Assembly: GCF_036850765.1 (NCBI RefSeq)
Contig: NC_089490.1
Span: forward strand, 273,124,482 to 273,188,481
Reading direction: 5' to 3'
From: Saccopteryx bilineata
Lineage: Eukaryota; Chordata; Mammalia; Chiroptera; Emballonuridae
Length of the DNA: 64,000 bases
Below are positions 35,225 through 48,744 of this stretch, piece by piece. Position 1 is the first letter of the stretch; each line of letters begins with the position of its first letter. The notes under the pieces are model-generated. The model was not told the DNA's origin and did no database searches. It saw only the letters and a list, made by a program, of their open reading frames with translations. Position numbers and translations under genes: made by a program.

Positions 35225-35455
35225 TAGTGTTCTAAAAAGGAGATTAGGGAGCAAGCATGCACAGAGAGAATGCCATGTGAGGGCACAGGAGGGAACCACC
35301 ATCCATCTGCCAAGTAGAGCGGTCTCAGGAGAAACCACCCTCGTCGACCCCTTGATCTTAGACTTCTGGCTTCTACAACTGTGAGAGAATAAACTTCTGT
35401 TGAAGTCACACAGACTGTGACTTGCGTTGTGGTGGTGGCCCTAGTAAGCTAATAT
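35225..35455 (+). mobile_element. MLT1-type LTR 3' portion, sense
   Basis: Contains GAATGCCATGTGAGGGCACA, CCTTGATCTTAGACTTCTGG, ACAACTGTGAGAGAATAAAC, TTCTGTTGAAGTCACACAGA and CTAGTAAGCTAATA, in MLT1 order. It includes the AATAAA-like signal of the LTR. It is the opposite orientation of the copy at 1372-1725. Confidence 0.75.
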
Positions 35456-36484
35456 AAATAGCAACTTGGGGAAGTGGCATAACCCTCAGAGACAGACATT
35501 AGCTTCCCAAAGCATCTGTATGCAATGTTTCTATATGCATGGTGTCTTCTAAAATAATGTTTAAGTCAAGGTGTAAGTGAAAACATTTAAATACAGAAAA
35601 ATATATGAGTCTTTGGATCTCCGGAGGATGGTCCTGAACTACATTTAAATGTTTCTTTAAATTCCCTTAATTTTAAAAAAAATCCCTTAATTTAAAGTAA
35701 CTCACTTATTTTGCAGAAAAGAATCTTGAAATGAATGTGAAGGACCAGGGCCTGCAGGGACACACCCAGGCTTTGTGGGGTCAAAACTTACTCCAAGGGG
35801 GCCCTTTAAGGAAGGAAGACAGTGTGTTAATTCCCTGAAAGCCTGCAGAACAGGCAGCGGGTGTGGGGCCCTTAGTTGACAGAAACGTTCTCTGAGCAAG
35901 AGTTGGGCCCAGTGCTCAGTCTTTCCTCTCCTCCCCTCCTTCAGGGAGACAGAGTGTCGCCTCCTGCTCCCGAGGTGACCTCTCCCCAGGGACTGAACAC
36001 CCTCCGGTGCCTCCGTGCTCAGAGACATATCATTTTTGCTGCAGTCACTTCCTGTCGTCTCCACCTCTCACTCACTCTCCAAGGGGACCCTCCCATGGTC
36101 TCAAAGAGGCCCCAATCACTTGCAAAACCCCCAACAAAAATAAACTCTCTGTTGTGATATTTTCTTTTTGAATCAATAACATATTTATTATTTTCCCTTC
36201 CCCTGACTGTCAACTTCATTAAAATTATGCTCTCCTCTGGTCCGTATGTTTTCATTAGGGAGTGCTTCCAAGGACACGTTTCACTGCACAACCACCACCC
36301 AGTCTGCAGAGACAACATGGCTCGTTGATGGTTTCCAAAGTGAGCGGTGTCTCCTCCATGTGCCCCCCACCCCACTGTGGAAATTGCTAAAAGTTAACCT
36401 CACCCATTTTCACCTGGGGTTCTCAGTGGCCCCCAGGTCAGACTTTTATTTGTTTATGTGAAGCCCCTGCCTCTATAACATTTA
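35456..36484. other. Unique sequence
   Basis: No recognisable gene or repeat; open frames up to 120 codons are on both strands without recognisable content. Confidence 0.4.
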
Positions 36485-36630
36485 TTGTGCATCAGTCACA
36501 CGTTTTAATCTCTGAACTCATTGAGACTCTTGGTAGCTCTGTGAGGCAAGTGTTAGTATTGCCCTATTTTGTAGCCGAGAGCTCTAAGGTGCAGAGTGTA
36601 ATGTGCTCCATCCTGCAGCCGGGGATAAGC
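36485..36630 (+). repeat. MIR-family fragment
   Basis: TTTTAATCTCTGAACTCATT, CTCTGTGAGGCAAGTGTTAG, TATTGCCCTATTTTGTAGCC and AAGGTGCAGAG follow the MIR 3' core order. Confidence 0.7.
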
Positions 36631-37984
36631 GGGAGGGATCCCAGGCACTGGCCTTGGTCCTGGAATGGTCCACTCTTACTGCCTCTTTTCAGGTATATAT
36701 TCATTAACCCCTCAATTCCTGGAACTCCGGTCACCTTTCTTGGACTTTGGGTGTAGCAGAAAGCTTGCTGCCCTGATCCCACCCATGGTGAGGGAGAGAC
36801 CTGGCATGGGTGGCCCTGACACAAGTGTCCCAGTGCCTTTCTGCGAGTCAGAAGCAAGGGTCTTGTTTAGGCAGCAGGGCTGGGCTGGAGTCCATCACCC
36901 TTGCCCCTTGGCTGGGCACTCTGGTGCAGGAAACAGCTGGCACTGTACACAGGGTGGCGAGGGAAGTTGGTCCAGTCCCCATGTGTGCACTCACTGGTCT
37001 CTGCTGAGATGAGGAGTGTTTGGTGCAGAACCTCAGGCCCAGGGGCGGAGAAGCTCCTGGTGCCCTCTTCTAGCTTGGTTGGGTCTGGTTCCTGTCCATT
37101 CTACTTCAGTGCTGCCCATGGCCATAGAATTTGCTGGGTCCTCAGCCCAAGCAGTCCTGAGATAGGCCATAATACTCGCCTATGAGCTTTCTACGTGAGA
37201 TTTTTGTTGTATTGACACTCCTCGTAGGAACTACACAGGCACTGAGTACAGCACAGAGGTCTCCAGGAGCCTGCTTCTAGTCTCACCACGTGAGGACTTG
37301 CCCTAGTCCATGTGCCTACACAGCACCCTTCTAAGATATGGGCAGAACTCCTCTGCTCCTGGAGTTCCCTTCATCCCAGGTTCTCATTCTGGGCCAGGAG
37401 CTCAGTACATCTGTGTCAGCTCAGGGGGTTTCTCCAATACTGGGCAGAGAAAGCAGCTGTTCTGGAAACACACTTTTCCTAGATTTTGCACAAGGTTAAA
37501 GCACAGAAGATCAGCCTTGCACAAGAACTTGTGCTGTGAATTAGGAGCAATTCCTGGCTAACACTGAAAAAATTTAGACAGTGAGGTGTCTTTAAAGTCA
37601 CAAGTTCATGGAACTGCTGGAAAGCTTTTGCAGAATTAACTCCCAAGTGAAGATGGTCCACAGTTCTACCCTGATGGACATGAGTCCACAGAGATGATAT
37701 TTAATAAAATCAGAACAGAGATACCAGGCAAAGCCTATGACCAGTTCTGTGACCCAGTTCAAGGTTATGTACATCTGGCCATGCAAAAACCCAACAGTCC
37801 TGTGTCAGAATGGCTTTGCTCAGAGCTAAAAAGAGAGATGGTTTCATTCTCCCCACACTTTAGGGTTGGGTAGAGGGTGTGTGCTGGGAGGAGGAGGGGG
37901 ATCGGCAGTAATGCAGGGCACCCTTGTCATCACTAAGGAGAGGACATAAGGCACCTTCATGGGGATACTCTACAAAAACCCCCT
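36631..37984. other. Unique sequence
   Basis: No recognisable gene or repeat. Confidence 0.4.
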
Positions 37985-38466
37985 TCCTGTCTGCATTACA
38001 CTTTCTGTGGTTTTAGTTATCCATAGACAAACACTGTCAGTCTAAAATTATTAAACAGAAAATTCTAGAAATAAAAACTCCTAAGTGTTAAATTGCTGTC
38101 ATTTTGAGGAGCATGATGAAATCTCTGTCCATCCAGCTCCGTCCCACCTGGGGTGTGAACCATTCCTCTGTCCCGTATATACAGGCTGTGAATGCCTCAC
38201 CTCAGTTATTCACTTCATGGCAGTCTGATGATCAGATTGACTGGCATGGAAATTGTAGTGTTTGTGTTCAAGTCACCTTTATTTTCCTAGGTTATGGCCC
38301 CAAATCACAAGTGTAGTGATGCTAACAATTCGGATATGCTGAAGTTTATCATAGATACATATTTATACAAAAATACATAGTGCACATAGGGTGTGGAACT
38401 ATCTGTGGTTTTGGGCATCCACCGTGGTTCTTCTAATGTAGCCTTGCAGGTAAGGAGAACCACTGT
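37985..38466 (+). mobile_element. Tigger (pogo/Tc1-mariner) DNA transposon remnant
   Basis: The left part has TCTGTGGTTTTAGTTATCCA, AAACAGAAAATTCTAGAAAT and GAGCATGATGAAATCTCTGT. At about 38291 the sequence TATGGCCCCAAATCACAAGT with GTAGTGATGCTAACAATT resembles the transposase start of a Tigger element (Met-Ala-Pro-Lys context). It then jumps to a terminal-repeat-like end (CTATCTGTGGTTTTGGGCAT to about 38466). An internally deleted, non-coding fossil. Confidence 0.8.
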
Positions 38467-38513
38467 ACTCTCTTCACATAGAGGAACGTGGCTGGTTCTG
38501 CAAGAAACATCAA

Positions 38514-38545
38514 ACACACACACACACACACATACACACACGCAC
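38514..38545 (+). repeat. (CA)n microsatellite
   Basis: ACACACAC run with single-base interruptions. Confidence 0.9.
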
Positions 38546-38654
38546 ATTTTGGGACGTGGTGGGTCCATCACTTTTGTTATGTGCGCTAGATAGCTGATTT
38601 AATGTGCCCCTCAACCATGATTAATGGAAATATATTGTATTTTGCCAATCTTCT

Positions 38655-38740
38655 CTGTACATTGCTTTTCATTCATTCATTCATTCACCCATTGGCTCAT
38701 TTCCTTGTTGGTGCTTGGCAAGGTGTTAAGGTGCAGAGAC
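38655..38740 (+). repeat. Ancient LINE-type 3' tail, ATTC-repeat
   Basis: (ATTC)n followed by ACCCATTGGCTCATTTCCTT and TTGGTGCTTGGCAAGG resembles the common mammalian 'tattgagcacctactatgtgccaggca' repeat. Family uncertain. Confidence 0.5.
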
Positions 38741-40004
38741 ACTGTTCAGTCACCCTGTCACTTCTGGTGTGCCTGCTGTCCAGTGGGTGAATGGACACTC
38801 TACATCTGTGTCTGTGCAGAGTAATGGGAGCCTTGGATCAGGATAGCATGGTGAATTTGAGATTCTCTGATGGAAGGTTCTTGATAATGATACTGATCGC
38901 TTTATACCACGGGGGACATACCTGAGCTGGTTTCCCACACCAGGCACAATCCCCCCACCTCCACCATTCTGTGGAGCCCAGCTGCTTTCTCCCCAAATGT
39001 GCTCCTGTCACTTCCTTAACCCCACCCCCTCTCATTTCCACTCCACATAAATGCTTTCCACAAAAGGAAAATTTCTTTAGGAACCTGGAGACCTCATGTT
39101 TCTTTCTTGCCATCACTTTGGATTGGCAGGAACCAGTAAAAAAAAAAAAATAATAACAACTCGAGGTTTATACACTTGCTACTGGGGAATAGCACAGTGT
39201 CAAAACAAAGCGAAGCAAATCCTTTTATCTAACACTTTAGCGTGGATTTCTGAACCTGTCTAAGCCTCAGAGGGCCTCCTTGTAATCATCATCCTCAGGT
39301 CTCTTGTATTAGGTTGTTTGAAAGGAGGTCATTTTCCAAACAGCTAACAATCTTGTTCACTGGAAATATAGGGAACCTACATTTTCAATTTTTAACCTTT
39401 TTTGAGGGTGAATGGACTGTGTTTACTGTGATCTTATCTGAGGTTTTATTGGTTCTATCACAGGTTGTTCTTAAGGAATAATATAAAGGTTATTCTAGGA
39501 TTTATCTGACAAAAGTAGCTTGCTGGTAGTAGCGTTATTGCTAAATCAACCAGAGTTTCTGTGTCCCGGAGGAGGGGCCATTTAGAATGAACACCTTTGA
39601 GTGGCTGGCGTACCCCAGAAAAGACAGCCATGTAATTCACTCCTTTCCCATCCCCCAACTAGCACTGAATGACAGTTTTCTTTCTGAATCTTAAAAAGAA
39701 TAATACATTTTTATTTGATAGAACCATACGCAATGGAACACCATCACTGACAGACAGGAAGAGTGAGTACCATTTACCCAGCATAAATCACCAGCTAGCT
39801 CTTGATGTCCTTTTTGCAAAAGTTCAATAAATACAATGACTTGAAAATTTTAATTTGGTAAAGAAGTTGTTATGTAGGATAATTTCTAATATCAGAATTA
39901 CTATGCTTCATTTTCTCTAGTTCATTTAGAGCAGTTCTAGAAGAATTGTTCTCTTAGCTAATTCAGATTCCATGTACTCGAAATAATATCATGACATAAG
40001 TAAA
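38741..40004. other. Unique sequence
   Basis: No recognisable gene. Weak MIR-like text lies at about 39230-39290. Confidence 0.4.
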
Positions 40005-40625
40005 AACTATGTTGTTTTATGTATCATTCCATTTTGTTTTGTTTTGCTTTCTTTCTTTTACCCATCACCTGGCTCTTCCCCTTGGGCAACAATCAGTTTG
40101 TTCTCTGTATCTCTTGAGTTTGCCTTATTTATTTGTTTTGTTTCAGATGCAAAATATAAGTAGGATAAGATGGCATTTGTCATTCTCTGTCTGACTTATT
40201 TCACTTAGCATAATACACTCTAAGTTTAATCACTTTGCAAATGGTAAGATTTTATTCAATTTTTGGCTGAGTAACATTCCACTGCATATATTGTACATAT
40301 GTGCTACCTCTTCTTTACCCATTCACCTATCTGGGGACACCTAGGTTGCTGTCATATCTTGGCTGTTGTAAATAATGCTGCAAAGAACACAGGAGTTCAT
40401 ATGTCTTTTCAAATTAGTGTCTTGGTTTTCTAAGGATAACTACCCCAAAGTGGAATTTCTGGGATGGCATGACAGCTTTATTATTAATTTTTTAATTTAA
40501 GATTCCGGGTGCATGGAAGGTTTATATTGTTTTCCATAGTGACTGCACCAATTTACAATCCCACCAGTAAAGAGGAGGGTGGCCTTTTCTCCACATCCTC
40601 ACCAACACTTGTTATTTGTTGATGA
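40005..40625 (-). mobile_element. L1 3' end / ORF2 C-terminus, antisense, mid-age
   Basis: Antisense L1 landmarks: TTACCCATCACCTGGCTCTT, TATTTCACTTAGCATAATAC, CATTCCACTGCATATATTGT, GTAAATAATGCTGCAAAGAA, CCCAAAGTGGAATTTCTGGG, TGACTGCACCAATTTACAAT, CTCACCAACACTTGTTATTT. Reading frame broken. Confidence 0.88.
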
Positions 40626-43084
40626 GAAAGTTATTTACTGTGCTGTCTTCACATGGCAGAGCTGACATGTGGGTCAGCAGTAACAGGACTAAAGGGCCTT
40701 GCTGTGAATATGTAAACGAAGCAACTCTAACCTTTAGGCTTGACTTGCTCCTCATAATTTTGATTGTGCCTGGTGTCACTTTCTCATATACCATCTCTTT
40801 ATAAACACAGGGCAATGAGGCAGAAAACCGTGAGCTCTGAATGTGAATCATCTTGTTGTTGGTTGTTACGGCTCACACATCAATTTGTGGCTTTCCCCTT
40901 TGTGAGTTACCCTAGATTAAAAAAATATTTCCAGGGATGGAAGTTGTTAGCCCCAATTGTGGCTGTTTCTCCACCGTGATTTTACGTGATTTGATTTTAT
41001 TTTCTAAATGGCTGTTTATATTATGCATGAAATCATTCTGTTCGCCTCTGGGGTTTGTGTGATATGAGGGCAGCTAACTGCTTTTGTTAGGGTCATCAGT
41101 AAAGTGATATATTGTCATGAAAGAATTAGGGATCATTTGGAAAATTGACCTCTAATGCTACTTGTGTGCACTGCAGAGTTAGAACAGTGTTGCCAGGCAT
41201 TTATTATATCATAAAGTTAGGCATCTGCCCCTACTTAAATGTCACATTTTTGGTTGTTTAACACAAAGATTGCCTTGCCGCCAGGCTCTTGAAGATATAA
41301 CCTGAGAGACGTGGGCTTTGATGCTCTGAATCTTGAAGGGTTTTTCTTTCCTTTTCTGACTGTCACAACTACTTACGACAGAGTTGAATTTGACAGATAT
41401 AATGGAATGAGGAAAAAATGAGCACAACATGGAAAGCTTAGGGAAGTTCCAGAAGAGAGCCCAAAGTGATACAAGATTTGAACATAAATCCTCTTGAGAG
41501 AAGCTTAAATGCATTTTGCTTTGAAAAAATAGATATCTGAGGAGAGACTTAATAATTGCGGCTGGGTCTGGATAACAGACTTCAGATGGTTGAGGTTTGG
41601 GTGAAACAAAGATGAAATTGCCTATTTAGTGATGTTTTAAACCACTAAATGTTTGGTTTAGGCTAAACTCACTGTTTAGGCTTAAACCAAACCGCAGTCT
41701 CCACCTATCCCGAGACGGGCACCTTCCCCCTGCTTCTTCAAGTCAAAGTCCTTATTAGTGAGGAGGTTTGGTACTGTTAGGCTACCTAAACTTTTATTTT
41801 TCATTTTTCCTTTTTCAGTGAAAGACACACGTGCTCATGTTTTTAAAAAACATCCTAGCTGTAGCTCGTTGACAACTGTCCAAGTCCTGCAGAAGATCCG
41901 AGGCGGGTAAACTTTTTGCATGTTAACTAGGACATCTTTGTATTGCTGTTGTTGTTTTTGACTGTAAGTAACTCATAAAAGTTAACTTGTTGCAATTGGT
42001 GACTGTAAGGCAAGCTAATTCGATCACTAAACACATGAAAAAAATTCTTAGGAAAACGGAGCTGTTAGTCGCACATCTACTGTGTAGTTATGAGCCTCTG
42101 AAAACTCTGCACCCCAATGGCGGAGACCCACATGCAAAGAGCAGATCGGTCCTTAACTATTCCCCGAGCACGTCACCCAAGCAACATTGTATTGGATGAA
42201 CTGGGAAATGGATGACAACTTCTCCCCTTAACCAGCTGATGTTCTATGGTGGAAAGAAAGTATACACATAATCATCACAGTTCAAGGAGTTATGTTTGGG
42301 CAGGGCAAGGCTCAGGTGGGCTCAAGCACACAGGGACTTACAGATGGTTGTGATTTATTGGAGACGTAGTATTTATGGAGGTTAGCAAGGTCAAGTATCA
42401 ATGTCACTGGATGACAAGATTGCTCTTCTTGGGCCAGTGGAGCATATTTAAGTTGGTGTTACATTTTTGGGAATGATTCTAGTATGACACCCTTGTCCTC
42501 TTGCATGATAAGACATTGCAGGCTCCTCTTGTCCATGTCTTACCATGGACCTCAACTCAGCCGTTGCTCCGAGGGGCACTGCTCTCAGTAACACAATCTG
42601 GATGCCAGATAAGCTGACTTTTGTTTCATAACAGAAATTTTTCAGAATTTGGTACCAATTTGGTAAAAGTTATATGTTATCCATTCCAAATGTAAGCACA
42701 TGTGTTCACCTAGTATCAGCACCATCTAAAAGTTTATGGCTCATATAACACGGTTTTAGCAAAAGATGTTTTGGAATCTTTGGTCAGAAATGCTATTACA
42801 CTTTGGAGTATGTTATTTTTTTTATTTAATGGTGACTGCATTTTAATAAAATCAACATTTGGGATTTCAACTTGTTACGTTATCGTATATTTTAGTTAGC
42901 TCAAACTAATATAGTTAAAAGTTAAATAAGCATTTAGGAAATAATTTTTATTTAAATAAGGAAAAGCAACGCATTTTCCAGACAAAACTGGTACATACTA
43001 AGCAAAGATATCAGCAAGTAGATTGAAGGATAAGAACCCGGCATGCTTTGCAGTGAGGCACAGCTGAGTTCCTGTTATGAATCA
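40626..43084. other. Unique sequence with small hairpins
   Basis: No gene recognised. Two adjacent inverted repeats lie at about 41620-41692. A piece at about 42490-42600 faintly resembles an old L1 3' end. Confidence 0.4.
41651..41692. repeat. Short inverted repeat (hairpin)
   Basis: GTTTGGTTTAGGCTAAAC and GTTTAGGCTTAAACCAAAC are nearly reverse-complementary over 18-19 bp with a 5-bp spacer. A smaller ATTTAGTG/CACTAAAT hairpin lies just upstream. Confidence 0.75.
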
Positions 43085-43235
43085 ATCAGTTAGAAGCTAA
43101 AGGTTTTTGGGCAAGTGGCTTCCTTTCTGAACATCATCTGAAATTGAGTGTGACATCCCTGTTTGAGAGACAGCCTCAAGATTTATAGGATGATGTTTGT
43201 GAGTAGACTAGCAGAACGTTTGGCATACTCAAGTA
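43085..43235 (+). repeat. MIR SINE, diverged
   Basis: GGGCAAGTGGCTTCCTTTCT, ACATCATCTGAAATTGAGTG, TAGGATGATGTTTGTGAGTA and AGAACGTTTGGCATACTCAA follow the MIR order. Confidence 0.65.
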
Positions 43236-43344
43236 CTAAAACAAAATCAAGACACACGAACTGTTTCAGCTTCTGGTAACATACATAGAATGTGACAGTG
43301 AATTAGGAGACAGGTTGGTATTTGTGTTGCCTGCAAATAGAAAT

Positions 43345-43440
43345 GTGACTGCCGACCCATCCTTGGGTCTCTGGGACTCAGTTTCCAAACTTATAAAGAG
43401 ATGGCCTTGAACGACCAGGTCAGAAATGCCATTACAATAA
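43345..43440 (+). repeat. MIR fragment
   Basis: TGGGTCTCTGGGACTCAGTT followed by TCCAAACTTATAAAGAGATG resembles the MIR 'cctcagtttcctcatctgtaaaatg' core. Confidence 0.55.
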
Positions 43441-43459
43441 TGGTGTGTGTGTGTGTGTA
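43441..43459 (+). repeat. (GT)n microsatellite
   Basis: About nine GT units. Confidence 0.85.
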
Positions 43460-44774
43460 TTGAGTGCAAGACACAAAATGTACTATGACCCCCTGGCAAT
43501 TGTAGTTGCAATGTATTTCTAATCTTGAATGCACTGTGAAGAGTTCTCTGCAGACAGTATTGCAAATAAGCACGAGGCTGGGGTGTCAGCTGGTTGGAAG
43601 GAAGCTCCCAGAACAAACTCTATTAGTAGAAAGTGATGAAGGGTGATAATTATTCATCTTTTGTCTGAAATGTAGCCTGTATCCATTTTGTTCTTTCCTT
43701 TATTTTCTCTTTTGGATGTGATCTTCGGGGGCTGTGGGAAGAAACCCACAGGAACCACAGAGTGTACCAAAATCCCTTTTTTCTTCATAAAGCAGCTGTC
43801 AGGAGGGGAATCTCATTTCTCTGGTAAGGGTGATCCCCAGAGTAATGTGGAGGGATATTTGGCAGAGAAGTGTCTTATAGTCAATCTTTGATACCTCTGC
43901 TCTCTATCAATTCCTTTCCCGATTTCTATAGCACTGAATTTTTGAAATAAAGTTTTTCTTACATCTTGAAGTCAAAGATTATTGAAAAAGTTTCTTATTT
44001 AAGGCTGCTGTTTTATCTTCTAAGCCACTAATCTTGACATGACAAGTAAAAACGCCCCCATTTTGTACCCTACATGGCAGAGCAAAGGTGTGGGTTTTAC
44101 ATGTCCCAAGAATGATGGGTTTTCCAGGGTCTTCAGCCCTAGGTGACTCTCCCTAACTTTTGTTAGTGACAACAGGTAATTTGTGGAATGTGAACCATGC
44201 CAGAGGCCATATTTTTACCATGATGTGTCTGAGCATATTGCCTGTGTACTAGGGTGCCTAAGAGGCCTGTGGTCACTTTGGAATGTGGTGACACCTAGCA
44301 AGTACCAAGCTGGAATTCATTAATCTAAGATTTGAAAAGAGAACCTGGAGGTCTATATATTTCTTTCTCCTTCAAGAGCATTAGATAAAGCATATTTTAT
44401 TTTATTATTATTTTATCTCTTTCAATATAGCTAATAGTGAGTTTTTTTTTTTTCAGTAGAAACAAATTTTCAAAAGGCAAGTTAACAGTCAGTGAGTGGA
44501 TGCTCAGATTCCCAATATCTCTGGCTGCAGAATTGACTAGCATACCAAGATACCTAGGCCTAAGCCATATGCCAGTTTATGGCCCACGGGACATTTGCTT
44601 ATGATGTTTCTTTAGACCTTGTACAATTGTAGCAGTATAAAAACTTTTTAGTTTAATTTAAATTTTATAATATTTGTGTACTTAAAAAATATGTGACCTG
44701 CAGACACATTTGATAAACATATGCCAGATTTTAAGAGTCTTGTGAACAATGTGCTTCCAGAATAACTCGTTATT
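43460..44774. other. Unique sequence
   Basis: No recognisable gene or repeat. Confidence 0.4.
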
Positions 44775-45790
44775 TAGTCAATAAATATTTCTGAGTACTT
44801 TTAGGACAGGCAATGTTCTAGACATTGGGAATAAGTCATAAACAAAAGAAAGAAATCCCTGGCCAATAAATACGATAAATGGTAAATTATATAGGCTGAA
44901 TGAAGGTGTTACGGAAAAACTGAGAGCAAGAGGGATGAGGATATGAGATGGAGAGAGTGCTCTGTGAAGAAAGAGGTGACAGGTGGGCATCACTGAGAAG
45001 GTCCACTTTGCACAAAGACTTGAGTAAAGTGAGGAAGTGAGTTTCAGAGAACCCCAGGTCAAGGGGACAGAGTTGAAGAGACCCTGAGGAGGGAGGGCAC
45101 TTGGTGTGCTCAGGACAACCAGGTACACAGTGTAGGTGGAGCAGAGGGACAAGAATGGAAAAAGACAGGGGACAACACCAGATATCACTTGGGGCTCGGG
45201 ACTGCTGTGAAGACTTGATGTTTACTCTGAGTGAAAGGCGGGGACATGGTTGGGATCTGAGTAGAGAGACAGATCAGACTTATGTTCTAAAATATATCAC
45301 ATTAACTGTTGGAGCTAGAATAGACTGTGAGGCTGGGGTCCTATGAGGTGGGCTACTGGAGTGGTCCTGATAGAGATGAGGGTCAACCAGACTGAAGGGC
45401 ACAGAGGGACTAGTGAGAAATTACTACAGTCCAAATGACCTGAGAAGTTGAACCAGTGACATTGCCCAGTCAATTAGAGAAAAGTCAAGATCAGTTTTGA
45501 CCTGAGAAAGTAAGAGAAAGGAACCGATGGTAATTAAGATGGAAACATGGCAGGTCTAATGGGCTTGAAATTTTTAGTTCTGGAGATGCTAAGCTCGAGC
45601 TGTCTACTAGGCAACTGAATTGAAATGTTGAGTATGAATCTGGAGTTGAGGGTGGGTCAGGTGGGGGAATGCAGTGATGGGTTTGATGACGTACTGGTGA
45701 TATTTAAAAGTAAGACATGGAAAGAAATGGCCAAAAGATGAGTGAAAACAGAGAAGAGAAAAAAACTGTCAAGACATTAGGGAACATTGA
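44775..45790 (+). repeat. Ancient LINE-type mammalian repeat, about 1 kb
   Basis: Opens with AAATATTTCTGAGTACTTTT, GGCAATGTTCTAGACATTGG and AGAAATCCCTGGCCAATAAA. It continues through CATCACTGAGAAGGTCCACT, GATGTTTACTCTGAGTGAAA and GAGCTGTCTACTAGGCAACT. This matches, in order, a very common old mammalian repeat (L2 or L1ME class; I cannot settle which). The purine-rich text explains the open frame on the minus strand at 44778-45188. Confidence 0.6.
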
Positions 45791-48732
45791 AATTAAGTAA
45801 GAGACGACATGTTCATGTATACTTAATTTCTCCACTCAATACAGTTCTAATAGAAAAATAGCAACAATTTTTTTTTTTTTTAGATTTCAAACTTCTTAGG
45901 AAGAAACAACCAAAAAGGAAGTCTATATTTCTGTAGAAGAATATGGTAGACATTTACCCTTCTAGATAGCAAAACTTATTACAAAGCATGGCTTTCCACT
46001 GTGGAAAATTAGGCTTGAGATACTTTTATTCCACTGAGCCCCTCTCTTTACCACCTGCAAACCCCCACTTTAATTCTATCTCACCATATATATTTTTTTC
46101 CATTTTATTTTTTCATATATATATTATATATATAAATCATAATTATGATTAGATCATTATTATAATGACATAACAGCATTTGATACTGAGTGGTATAATT
46201 TATGATTACTTTTCCTCTTCTGCACAGTATTTTTTCAGTTAAAAAGCATCTTGTTTTTCTTTTTGTTTAGTTGTTATGTATTTATCACTAATTCACCTCC
46301 ATACTTTCTTCCAGCTGTTTATACCTTTTAATGCATTCACACATATCAAGTATTCAATTGCTTGTTCTCATCCTGAAGCCTTCCTCCAGCAAACTTCTGA
46401 CCTGTGACTGTTTGGACCACATATCATGTGACGTGACTACATGACAGGAATCTCCCTTTCTCATTACTCTAGAGGGCTCCTTCACCTTTATTTTTGATGT
46501 GGGATCCTATTATCTTTGTTTCTATATTGACTTCTTTCTTGGTTTACTTTGTCATTTTTTTTTTTTTGGTGCAAATTTTCCAGTACCTTTCTGATACATA
46601 GTATAATATTTGACTTTTAGAATGTATTAAGATGTCTCTTTTCTACCCATATACATTGTTGATAGCTTTTCTTGTAATAAAATTATAGATTGGAAGTAAT
46701 ATTTCCTCAAAATATGATGGCTTTTTTTTCATTGCTACTATAGGGTCAGCCGGTGGAATGTTTATTCTTGTTTGTGTATAACTTGTGTTTTATATATCCC
46801 CCCGTAGAAATTGTTTGTGTATCCTTCCCAATATAATGTTCTGAATTTGGTCAACTTTGCTCATGATACTCCTTTTAAGCTTAGACTTCATGTCATCTTG
46901 GTGATTATTTTATTCTTTCCATTTTCTTCTCTCTGTTCTTCCTGTTATTTAGGTTTGGAACTTTTGGAATGTCACTGTCATTTTTCTGTATATGTTTTGC
47001 TTTTTCTTTTTGTTTCACCTTTTAGTCAACTTCATCCTCCAAAGTTTACTTAATTTATAATTTCTACTTTCATATTTTTAATATATAAGAAACATTTTTC
47101 TCTATTGTAAATGCGTTTGTTTCTACAGCATGGTGTTACAATCTCAAGTATACAATGTTTCCCTATCTCTCTGAGGATGTAACTTGTCTATTTTTGAAGT
47201 TGATATCTCCCTCCAATTTGTTTTTTTTTAACCATTTTCACTTTCTTGACACACACACAATATCATATTGCAGGAAACAAATATGTGTATGTGTGTCTGT
47301 TTCTCGCATCAGCAGCTGTCTTCTGCAGTTTGGTGATTATTGACTCTGTCTACCTCCATTTAAAGTAAAGTGTATATAATTCTATTGTTCTATGGAGACG
47401 TTTAGTTGGGGGCTAGGCATGCCCACTGCGGCTTGTGGCTGGTTGACTTGGCTGGGCTGTGCATATGGGTTTCTTTTCCTTTTGGGCTGGTCAGAGAAGA
47501 AGCTTCCAGTCTCTCCTGACCTTTACAGTGTGGGAGCCTGGCTCCCAGTAGTTAGCTGAGTGGGAGAAAGTCCAGGATCTTACCATGACATAGCCTGCCA
47601 CTCAGTCTTGCTGTTTGCAGTATGATAACAGGAGACACCTCTCATCACACAGGTTTCTTATAGACCTGGCTTTTGCTAGGGAATGGGAAAGTCAACTTAC
47701 CTGTTTCTTCGAGAAGGCCATTTAGGAGTTGAGCCGCTTCCTAACAGCATTTTCCATCTTTCACTTGTTTTCAGCCCTGCCTTTATCCCATTTCAGATGA
47801 AGAGGACACCTTGAGCTGCAACACCTGTGAGGGGTCTTTGGTCATATAACCTCCTGGTTGGTCACCTCTCAACTTAAACACCACTCCCTTAAAATTAAGT
47901 CAAATGTTCCACATCAGTGTCTGTTAATCTACCTGACTTTTCATACCTGCCTTTTTAGTTATCATCTCCATTACATTTGCCTTGTTCTTCATGTTCCTCT
48001 TTCAAAAAAGTCCTCTAACTATCATTATAAGGAGTTTGTGATTGGGGTCTAGTGCCTCATTTTAAAAATTGCTACTCACTTTCCTTATGACTACAATAAG
48101 CATATATATTTGGGGACAAGTTTTCTTTTTATTATTAATAAACCCATCTTACAGTAATTCCACTGGAGAGATCTGTAAGACATGCTTGTCAGTAAACAGG
48201 ATGCTGGGAGTTAATGGAAATAAGGTAACAACATAGCTCACCTATCAGCAGCAGACACTAAGGAATGGGAGATAACAGGACTGTCTCTTCATGGGTGCAG
48301 GAAGAACCACTCACCCCAAGGTCTCCTTCTGTAGCCAGAGTTCAACCTGAAATGCAGTGCTTTTGAAATCCTCTCATAATAATTTATTCAAGAATGTCTC
48401 ATTCTCACTTGTTTGAGTACAGAGATGCCTTTGTTATGAGCACTTCATCCACCATACTTCTTTAATGTGAGACTCACATTCTAGTACACTTTGGGATTCT
48501 TCTACCAGCCATTTTGAAAAGAGTTCATGCAATTGTAAAGGATTAAAATTGTTACACAATTTTTTCCTACATCAAGTCAACATTTGTTTTCCTATTACTT
48601 CCACTTAATGGTAATAGCTTTTTTGGGGGAGCATTATATAGTTTAGATTCATTCTGTTCTTCTCTCTTAAAATATTTGACCATTGTCCCAGAACTCAGAC
48701 ATCTTTGATTCTGCTAATGAATTAATGATGTA
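45791..48732. other. AT-rich unique or very old sequence
   Basis: Long AT-rich stretch with T-runs (45870, 46557, 47221) and a TATATA block at about 46085-46150. Some parts may be decayed L1, but I cannot align them. No gene recognised. Confidence 0.4.
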
Positions 48733-48744
48733 TTAGGGCTGTGG

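Noticed and set aside
44778..45188. 136-codon open frame on the minus strand
   Set aside because: Lies within an ancient interspersed repeat; the leucine/serine-rich text reflects antisense purine-rich DNA.
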